DNA of 64,000 bases from Casuarina equisetifolia (lineage: Eukaryota > Streptophyta > Magnoliopsida > Fagales > Casuarinaceae), in the NCBI GenBank assembly GCA_028551475.1, contig CM052354.1:31457258-31521257 (forward strand), written 5' to 3'. A model generated the notes under the pieces. It had not been told where the DNA came from. It saw only the letters and a list, made by a program, of their open reading frames with translations, and searched no databases. Positions 55,591 to 64,000 of this stretch are shown here, one piece after another. The translations under genes and the position numbers were made by a program. Positions within the stretch are counted from its first letter, which is position 1; every line of letters begins with the position of its first letter.

Positions 55591-56170
55591 ATCTCTTTTT
55601 AACTTTTTCTCTTTTCGGAAGCTTCCGAGAAGGATAGAGGACATATAATAAATATGACAAGTGAGAAAATCGAATATGAGTGACACGCTTACCTCAAAGA
55701 TTTTTCAAACTATTGTAGGACATACAATAGGATTTGGAAAATTATGTCACTCAATTATAGTAAATTTTTCAAATTATTTATTTTCTTGTTAGCCTAGCTG
55801 GCAATAGGCTACACTGAATTCCAATAACATAATAGTGAATATGCATATTACAATTAGAGAGTATCTTAAGCCAATGCACATACAAAAATTGGAAAATGTG
55901 CTGTTTTAAGAGAGAAAATTTCTTTTTCAAACTAAAAAAGCCATCCTTTATTGATTCACCAAACCAGAGAAAATAATTATTGTTAATACCTAATTGAAGG
56001 AAAATGGATAAAAGCCTAAAAGTGTTAACAATTATGTTTTCATGTGAACAAAAGAAAAGAAGATTTACATGTTAAATAAGTAGTTCAAAAAGCTTAAGCT
56101 GACAAGAAACTATAAATATAATTTTGTTAACTAATACTAGAATTAATCTAGCAATGCTAACATGACTTTG
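55591..56170. other. AT-rich spacer
   Basis: No gene. 55790-55990 resembles the 9050-9250 stretch that is missing from the 52-kb S copy. The start resembles 58100-58270. Confidence 0.4.
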
Positions 56171-56760
56171 GTGTGTACCAATATCACCTTACTGAATTTT
56201 AATATGGTCCTCCATTGCTGGTGGCTCAAAACCATTGGCTAGAAGTCCAAACATGCTCCCAATGGAGGTTAGTGGATTCATAACTCAAATGCTAGAAAGT
56301 GGACATAACACAAATATGAATAGATTTTTTTTGCTTTAACTAATACTAGAATTAATCCATCTATACTAACATGACTTTTATAAACTTATTTTGGGTCTAC
56401 CAACTCCACCTTACCAAACTCAATATGATACTTTATCGTTGGGTAGATCAAAACTCTCAGTACGAATTCATAACGTGCTTCTGAAGAAGGTTCATGGATT
56501 CATGATTCACATGTTAAAAAGTAGACATAATACAAACATGAATATGAAGTAGTAAAAGTAATTCATTATGCCCTTTGTCCAACCAAGGTCCAAGACATGT
56601 CAATAATGCCTTGCTTAGACTAGGAGAAGAACATTATAAAATTGGATGTTGCCTTGGCTATAGGAAAATGGGTTCAACACCAACAATGTCATGTTTATAA
56701 CGAAGGAAGAAGTTAAGAATATGCGTAAAAGACAACACTATAAAGATAATTCAAACTGTG
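56171..56760. repeat. Y repeat, copy 1, with internal tandem pair
   Basis: Two diverged tandem units of about 220 bp (56175 and 56400), each running from a CACCTTACC block through AATATGGT, GGCTCAAAAC-like and GTGGATTCAT to AGTGGACATAACACAAA-like bases, then a common tail to 56760. The whole is repeated at 59140-59740. Possibly a satellite-like or mobile sequence; no coding frame is shared. Confidence 0.65.
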
Positions 56761-56764
56761 GGAA

Positions 56765-57010
56765 ATTACTCATCGGTTTCTCAGTTGGGATGGCCTGTCT
56801 GGTGTGAGTTGACCTGAGCATCAGCCGCTTTGACCTGATTCGAATCCCCTGGCTCGCGATCATTAATTTGCTGGGATTATTACAGATTATCGTCGAATGT
56901 GGATTTTGATCTAGTATGAACGGGAACCAAGATTCGAGATCGCTTTTTTGTTCCAGTTGATTCTGACTGCGTCTGAAAACAACCTTTCCATCCCAAACGC
57001 TAAAAGGTAT
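56765..57010. repeat. Z repeat, copy 3
   Basis: Matches 20735-20905 (GAGCATCAGCCGC, GATCTAG, GGAACC blocks). No conserved frame. Confidence 0.55.
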
Positions 57011-57399
57011 CAATTTTTTCTCTTTTAAGTATACAAACCACTTATTCGATGAAGTTAAAATCAAATGATCAATTTTATACAAGTATTAGTGAAAAAAAAT
57101 AAATTTATATGAAGGGCACCTGCACATTTACTTAATTCCATGATATACAGCCGCACAATTTTGAAGTTTTGTCCACAGATAAATATGCTTCTTTCGTTAA
57201 TTTTTTTTTTGACTCTTTTTTACCATGAGGTCAAATTCTTGATAATAAAAGTCAGTTTTGTGGATGTAAAAACCTTTTGTTTCAAGTCTTCTTTTGTTTT
57301 CAAGAAGCCGTATTTATTTTCGTTTTTCGTTTATTTTCCAATCAAGTTTAGTGGATCTATGATTCACCTGTAGAAAGTGAACATAGCATAATGATGAAT
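57011..57399. other. AT-rich spacer
   Basis: Short resemblances to 33100-33260 (TTTAAATATACAATAA-like part and ATGCAGGGCAGTTGCAC). No gene. Confidence 0.4.
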
Positions 57400-58085
57400 A
57401 TGGAGCGCATGATGCTCTCATTGTCCAACCAGAACCAAAAGAGATCGATAATGCCAATTGTGAATTTCATTATCTGCGCCTATAATTTAATAGCCAATAG
57501 CATCGCCGAACGGAGCTTAAAGTGGTCAGTGCTGAGTCACAACGCTAGGAAATCATCATCATCGAACCCAGCAAACTCCAAAATGTTGCAGCTTTCGATT
57601 CAGCAAGGTTGATTTAGTGAACAGAACCGAATTTATACAACACACCCCCACCCCCGCCCCCCGGGGCCGCGCGCCCGGGGCCCTTGTTTAATCTGAGATG
57701 CTGGTTTTCACCGTTTGTGTGGGTCTTGTGTTGCAATGAGGTCTTTGAATTTGAAGGCCTTAAGACCTCAGATTCTCGCTTTGTGGAATTGTGGTTTATC
57801 TACGGCCATCTAGCACTCTTCCAAGCAGCCTAACCCGCCGATTATCACGCGGGCCCGTTTGTTTCCCTGGAAAACTGTTTCCCGGAAAATATGTTTAAGT
57901 TCGGCAATCAATTAGAATATCCATCTTGGACGGGCATGTCTTTATGGATGCTGCTTGCATTTGATATTTGCCATGCTCTCCTTTCATTCAACTGTTTCTA
58001 TTTTTTCAGAGGGTTCCGACTCTTATTAGAGCCTCTTTTGTTGATTCACAATCAGCAGCTTTCATTGATGTTGTAAGTCATAACT
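57400..58085 (+). repeat. V element, copy 5 (best presequence-like frame)
   Basis: ATG at 57736 opens MRSLNLKALRPQILALWNCG, then LSTAI and TAG at 57811. Other copies have TAT or GAC at that codon and continue HSSKQPxPPVI. The head is rich in Leu, Arg and Lys without acids, like a mitochondrial presequence. The far end has SFVDSQSAAFIDVV running into GTAAGT. Product unknown; broken in every copy. Confidence 0.5.
57637..57685. other. Extreme GC-rich insertion
   Basis: About 49 bases of nearly pure C then G/C (CACCCCCACCCCCGCCCC, then GGGGCCGCGCGCCCGGGG), in DNA that is otherwise AT-rich. It and the next 25-30 bases have no counterpart in the other V copies. The self-complementary CCCCGGGG/GGGGCC pattern suggests an assembly or sequencing artefact as much as real DNA. 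Confidence 0.8.
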
Positions 58086-59139
58086 CTATAGTGAATTCAT
58101 TACTTCTAACTTTTTTTCCTCCCTTTTTGGAGTCTTCCAATAAGAATAGAAGTTATATAAAAAGTATGGCAAGTAAGAAAATAGAATATCAGTGACACGC
58201 TCACCTCACAAAGAATTTTCAAATTATTATAGGACATATAATAAAATTTGGAAAAATATGCCACTTAATGATAGCAAATTTTATAAAATAAATGTCCCCA
58301 CCACTTGCTTGAAATTGTGGGAATAAATATCCAAACAATATTGTAAACTTCAAATTTTGTAACAGCCGCGTCAAACATATATAATGGAAAGAAAGTCAGA
58401 TGCTACTAGTACAAAAGCAAGGCAAAACCTTCCCATAATTGCACTACAATTATTTTTCTTTTTCTGCCCTGATTCAAAAAAATAGAACCACCACTGCTTT
58501 TGACATTACATGGAAGTTTCTTAATTGGTAACACCATTGGTTGCAAATCTAGTCTACTTATCATTTGGATTTAAGCTCGCAATTGCTTTAGATAGTCTAT
58601 CACCTCATCAAACATCAATGCTTAAATAAAGAAAGCAAGCTAAAGGAGCCCTAGTCAATCTGCCTACTCTAGAACACATCACCAAACTTGTAATTCGGCA
58701 TTTCCTTGACTTTATAAATTAAAGCACATGATTTGAATTTTGATAGAATCAAATTACTATAACTCAATTTTATATTCAAAAAAGGTATTTAACTTAATTT
58801 TTGTAGAAAAATGATAATTTTATTTTTAATTTTTAATAAAATTCAATATTACGTAACCTGTTTTATATATTAAACCAAAAATAAGTTGAAGTATAATACT
58901 AAAATATTAAATGTAAATCTATTCTGAAAAATTTCTTTTGCAATTGGACTTTTATACTCTTAAAGGCAATGTGTTAATTGCATTCTTCAAAGTGAGTGAC
59001 CAATATAGGCAAAGTGATTAAAAAAGAACCGCTTATTTTTCTTTAAATATACAATAAGTTTATTCCATAAAATTCAATCAAGAAGATTAATTTTATACAA
59101 AGTATTAGCGAAACTATTGATATTGTATGAAGGAGTTCA
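58086..59139. repeat. T repeat, copy 5, with long flank
   Basis: 58290-59139 is homologous to 32110-33200. The T start here lacks the coding-like head. No gene. Confidence 0.55.
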
Positions 59140-59745
59140 CCAATATCACGTCATTCAAATTTAAAATTGTCTTCCATTGTAGGGTGGCTCAAAACTCTTG
59201 GCCAGAATTCAAAAAATGATTCCAAATAAGGTTAATGGATTCATGATTCACATGCTAGAAAGTGGACATAACACAAACACGAATAGCTCTAATTCCTTAA
59301 CTAATACTAGAATTAATCCATCTACTCTAACACGACTTTGATAAAAGATGCTGCTGGAGTCCACTAGTGCCACCTTACCAAATTTAATATGGTACTCCAT
59401 TGTTGGGTGGTTAAAAACTCTCGGGTGGAATTCATAATGTGCTTCAAAGGAAGGGTAGTGGGCTTGTGATTCACATACTAGAAAGTGGACGCAACACGAC
59501 CATGAATATGGAGTTGTAAAAGAATAATGCATAATGCCCTTTGTCCAACCAAAGGCCGCGACAAATCAATAATGCCTAACCTAGACTACGAGAAGAACAA
59601 TACCAAATTGGTTGTTGCCTTGACTACAGGAAAATGGGTTCACCACCAATGATGTCATGATTGTGAAAAGGAAGAAGGTGAGAATGTGGGTAAGAGACAA
59701 CATTATAAAGACAAGATTATGTCTTTTTAAGTGAACAAGAGGGGC
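59140..59745. repeat. Y repeat, copy 2, with internal tandem pair
   Basis: Homologous to 56171-56760 including the tandem pair (units at about 59140 and 59355) and tail, so the pair predates the duplication of the whole. A 94-codon minus-strand frame over it is not conserved in copy 1. Confidence 0.65.
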
Positions 59746-60990
59746 GGTCCCTTCAGAGTGTTGGTTTGATCAATGCATTTAACTTTATTCGGTTGCCTAG
59801 GATTTTTATGAGCTGCTATCTACTGCTAAAAAGATAAATGTCGATGATATCTTAATATTAAGCTTCTATCAAATAATTGGTTTTTATTTATTTTGAATTC
59901 TTTGTCACTGTCGGGTCAAGTCGTTCATGTTGGTGCACTTAGTCTACTTTTTTTTATTTTTGACAAAAAATCTGATAAACTATTACATTATAATCAACTA
60001 GACGTATCAAGTTAAAGTCTTTAACAGAATATTTGTATGTGCAATTAAATAGATATAGTCAAAAAGACCATTATGAATTTATATTATAAAAAAATAAAAC
60101 GTGGCCAATTTTATTTGATAATGAAATTAAACATGATAGTTTAGTCTAGATATAAACAACACTAGTTTCAATTCACTCAATCTAATCATAGTGAAAAAGG
60201 AAAAATCAATATTACAAAAAGAATAATCATTATAAGCTGTCATAATTGGATAAATAAGAATCTCTTTAAGAACTTGCACAAGGAGTTTAAAGAAAGCTAT
60301 TAAATTTCCTTTATTGTTAACTGTAATAATGTAAAAAATGAGTTGAAAAATTATATGAATATTGTAGTTACATTGTACTATAAACTTCAAATGTATAACT
60401 TTGTGTCAACATAGAAAGAATAACATGTTATATATATCAAATAATAATTGTATTGATTATTTTGAGACACATATATTTTCAAATATTTTCTAACATAAGT
60501 CATGCTATTATTTTTCTCGTACATTAGTTGAATTAACGCAGAAAATATAATTGGGCTCCTGTAAACATGCGACCTGTTTGCTCAATTGGAAAAGGTTTGA
60601 AGCTTATGAAGACGTGTTGGAAAGTAATGTGCTGTGCTGGCAACAGTATATTCGCTGTATCTGCTGAGCTAATTTGGCTTGGCTTGCTGTATTCGTTGGG
60701 AAAGGACAAGCCACAATTAAGAGTAACGCCGGCAAACATGGCTCACTCAAGGGTAAGGACCGCATTGAGTTGGAAACACTGAGGCGCCGCTTAGATTAAA
60801 GAAACGCATTGCAACAGTAACAAAGCTGAATTATTTTGAATATGGCTGTTGATTTGGGCAACATTTAGGAGAGAAGGAACAAGAGAAGGACACACTTTGA
60901 AAAATCATGTGATGTTGATGATAATGTGCTTTTGTTGATATACCACTGTGAATTATATGAGAGTATTGAGCTTTATTTTTATTTAGCATT
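59746..60990. other. Unique spacer with an unassigned frame
   Basis: AT-rich except about 60540-60800. There a 71-codon plus-strand frame (60567-60782, MRPVCSIGKGLKLMKTCWKV, ending RVRTALSWKH) is found. It matches no family I know and has no second copy in the window. It may be an exon scrap. Confidence 0.3.
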
Positions 60991-61740
60991 AAAGTATTGA
61001 GTAAATTTGAAGAAACGAGCTAACTTTTAGAGTTTATTTAAAAATCCAAATTTATAATATAAAAATTAATAATCATGTAATAATTGCTTTTTAGAGAGAG
61101 AGAGAGAGAGAGAGAGTCTCGATTGCTCTACACAAGAGAGGGACGTGGACGCATGAATAAAGGGCTAGTGATCGGACGTTATGTTGTAGGTCCAATGGAA
61201 ATATATGCAAGAAGGATGCAAAGGAACCAGGCGCTCTGAGCCATGGCGACTTTCTTCTTTATCTGCCAATGCATCTCTGTGCATCTATATACATCTTTGA
61301 TTAAATGAAAGTAGAAAGAGGCATTTTAAGCCTGAAAGAGCTAAGAATCATGTTTTCCATAATTGATGAAGTCAGGATGAATAAAAAAAAGGCAAGGTTT
61401 TATGATTAATCCTATTCAATTAATAGTTCAAAAAGCTTGAGTTGAAAAGAATATATGTATTTAATAATTTTTAATTAATACCATAATCAATGGAACCTTT
61501 GTTAACATGACTTCATTTTTTCGTTATTTTTTTAAATTTTTTGTGATAGTTTGGTTCTTGAAGCCTGCTGTAGATATTTGGTCTCTTCTGTTCAAATCAT
61601 TTAGTTAAAGATATTTTTTTATAAGTCATAATTGGTCCTATAATTAATAAAACGATTTCAAGGTGCCTTAAAGCTTAGTCCCGAGTCATCTACATTGAAG
61701 ACCTTGAGGAAGGATCGTGGCCTTATTAGGTCATGTCAGC
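60991..61740 (+). repeat. W repeat, copy 2
   Basis: Colinear with 12246-12960. An AG microsatellite at about 61093-61116 replaces a plain purine stretch there. It includes the VIGRYVVGPMEIYARRMQ-like frame start. Confidence 0.55.
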
Positions 61741-61819
61741 AAGATGGAGTGATTCCTTCACAAATCAAGAAAAATTAAAAGAATGAGAAAAAGAAGAAAG
61801 GTGGGGATGATACCGGCAC

Positions 61820-62451
61820 GGTGAATGTATGAATGGAGGGCGATTGATTGGACAATATGTTGGAGGTCCGAAGGAGATATCTATAAATAGGATCCAGAGG
61901 AAATACGCAGTCTGAACCTTGGCGACTTTCTTCCATTGTCCCGTGCATCTTTATCAACTTGGAGATGATGCCCCCTCGTATGACGTAGAAGAGCAAGTGG
62001 TTTTTCTAGAAAAGCATGGGATTAAAGCAAAGTTGATTAATGAATTGACGAATGTGACAGCGAGTTGCAGGAAGATGCGAAAGGCGGGAGAAAATCCCTC
62101 CTCCCGTCAGGGAAACGGAAAATTAAATGCCCTGACTTGTACGTATGTTAGCTAAGTGCAAGCCCTTCTACAGCGGTCCTGTGAAAGATACGTCGTAGAA
62201 ATGTCCTGTCCCATGCTTTCCGCCAAAGACTTAAATCAACCATCCAAATTTCCATAAAAAGTTGATGGTGACTCGAAGTACAAGTCAGTAACGACGAAGA
62301 CGTTCGAGGCTTACAGAAAGTTATCCTTCAAAAAATCTTCGATCTGCATAGCCCTTGCAACAAAAATAATTAAGGACATCAAAAATTTTAATAGTCTCTC
62401 ATACTATAGATTGATTTTGACTATTGAATTTGACTAAATAAAAATAGGATA
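61820..62451 (+). repeat. U element, copy 3
   Basis: Broken frame with YQLGDDAPSYDVEEQVVFLE and KHGIKAKLINELTNVTASC, then a C-terminal extension because the usual stop is lost. Upstream parts are out of frame. Confidence 0.5.
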
Positions 62452-63180
62452 AGTACAATCACGGGCAATGGGCAGTTGTGGAAGATTAAGAGCATCAGTT
62501 ATCCCTTTTGGCGCACTAAATTGAAGGTGGCTTAAGAGTCTAAGCCACAAATATAGTCAAGGGCAATGACCCTTCCAACACGGCATTATGAGAGTAATGG
62601 GTGTACGATTCCCATCTAAGGTATGTAGACCGAAGACAGAAATCAAGGAACCCTCCATGCACTGAGGTTTGTAGTAACTGACTTGTCCAATCGCTTAAAC
62701 AAAGTCAAGCACACCTCACGGGTTATAATTAAAGATAAAAAAAATTCAAAGATGTGAAAAACAAAGTACATTAAAATATTTTATTTTATCCTTAGTTCTA
62801 ATGACAAATCATAAAATTGAAGTATTGCCTATTAAAGATATAGGAGATTTCTTGATATTATAATTCAATTATTAAATTCCTTTGAGTATAGCACATATGT
62901 AATTCTTTTTTTTTCTCTGAAATACGAAATAAAAAAGATTTTTGAAATGTTCAAATTCAAAATTTTTAAATTTAAACAAAGTTCATGTGTCAAACGAAAA
63001 TAAAAATTAACTTTCTTAAATAATAAAATATATATTTGTACTTATTAAAAACGGATTTCTATTGTCGCGAATAAGAACAAACCAACTAATAAAATTCTAT
63101 AGTGGTCTAATATAAATATAAAAGGAATAAAAAAGAAGAAAGATAGAGAAGAAATTTCTGCACTAGTGAGCTATTCTGAA
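62452..63180. repeat. X spacer, copy 3, with the empty Copia site
   Basis: GTACAATCACGGGCAATGGG at about 62453-62472 is the unoccupied counterpart of the Copia insertion point. It continues colinear with 19298-19770. No gene. Confidence 0.8.
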
Positions 63181-64000
63181 ACCGTGACTATGGATGCATG
63201 AATAGAGGGCGACTGAGTAGACGTTATGTTGGAGGTCCGCTACAAGTAGGATCCAGAGGAACTATTCGCTCTGAACCTTGGCGACTGTCTTCTTCGTACT
63301 CCAATCCATCTTCCTGCATTTGTATGCATGCGTGACCATTTGATTACCAGTGCTGCATTCTCTCCACTGTCGTGTGCACATCCTGCGTTTCTTTATCAAC
63401 TTAGAGACAATGCCCACGAATATGCCGTACCAGAGCAACTAGTTTTTCTTGTAATGTATGGGATTATAGCAAAGCTGATCAACGAGTGGCTGAAAGTGAC
63501 AGCGAGATCCTGGAAAAAGAAGTGAAACACGGGAGAAAACCCCTCCGCCTGGAAAGGAGACAGAAAATTAAGTGCCCTCACTCGTACGCAAGTTGCTCTA
63601 TTCAGCCATCCTATTTTTTAGAAAAAGTAGATGGTGACACGCAAAGCAAGTCAATAATGATGGAGACGAGAGAAGTTTAGGAGCCAAGCCACAAATACGG
63701 ACCTTTCCTACACGGCAACATGAGACCGATAGGTGTCCTGTTCCAAACTTAAATCCTAAGACCAAAAACAAGGACCCCTTCATGCATTGAGAATCGCAGT
63801 GACCGAATTGTTTAAAAGTTTAAGTAGAAATTAATTGGCATTTCAAGTATGGGATTGGTCATAGGTTTTGTTAGCTGATGGTCTTGTTCCAGAGCCGTGG
63901 ATCCTTTTGCTGATTTCGTTGGATGAGCATCAACGCCTTGGAGCGGGGATTTACCCAAGGAAAACTATTTATGGACAGGCACGATACTGGCTATCTTACA
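63181..64000 (+). repeat. U element, copy 4, and flank
   Basis: Matches 35890-36850 to the end of the window. The frame keeps DHLITSAAFSPLSCAHPAFL and GIIAKLINEWLKVTA to TGA, but the start half is shifted. No other gene. Confidence 0.55.

Overview
This window is plant nuclear DNA, most likely from a dicot and probably a woody one. The species cannot be named from the sequence. The support is: AT-rich spacers, genes with GT..AG introns, Cf-9/Hcr2-type leucine-rich-repeat receptor-like proteins (RLPs), a plant-type Ty1/Copia retrotransposon, a plant L1-type LINE, and pieces of the plant-only DUF1218 family, recognised by the AEQRR signature after an N-terminal hydrophobic segment and by the YYCALDSDIAT-type second exon. 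No rRNA, tRNA, CRISPR or bacterial feature was seen.

The window is a nest of segmental duplications. The recurring module, always read on the minus strand, is an RLP gene with an orphan DUF1218 first exon 1.3-4 kb upstream of it and, in some units, a two-exon DUF1218 remnant downstream. Unit 1 (about 1-21400) has DUF1218 copy 1, RLP-A, DUF1218 exon copy 2, a long spacer and an intact-length Copia element. Unit 2 (about 21400-37735) has RLP-D, a LINE, DUF1218 exon copies 3 and 4 around a scrap of LRR gene (RLP-E), then spacers. Unit 3 (about 37735-41400) has DUF1218 exon copy 5, the C-terminal half of an RLP (RLP-B) and an orphan DUF1218 exon 2. Unit 4 (about 44090-64000) has DUF1218 copy 6, RLP-C (the only RLP frame without internal stops), DUF1218 exon copy 7 and long spacers. 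Units 1 and 4 are colinear over more than 13 kb. The spacers consist of plus-strand repeat families, called here S, T, U/W, V, X, Y and Z, which recur two to seven times and contain short coding-like frames that I do not recognise.

The RLPs would be plasma-membrane surface receptors with an LRR ectodomain, one transmembrane helix and a short basic tail. RLP-A has one nonsense codon just before the island domain, RLP-D has two or three, and RLP-B and RLP-E are fragments. None of RLP-A, -C or -D has an in-frame ATG ahead of its hydrophobic leader. Each instead has a pyrimidine-rich, nearly AG-free tract ending in a good splice acceptor in phase 0, and each lies downstream of an orphan DUF1218 exon 1 that ends in phase 0 at a GT donor and encodes a signal-peptide-like segment. 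The main hypothesis is therefore that these RLPs borrow, or borrowed, a DUF1218 exon as their signal-peptide exon.

Mobile elements are well dated by internal evidence. The Copia element has 235-bp LTRs, a 5-bp target duplication and a paralogous empty site near 62452. The LINE has a 9-bp target duplication and empty paralogous sites. A second LINE 3' end has a 13-bp target duplication. Coding decay is dominated by C-to-T/G-to-A changes.
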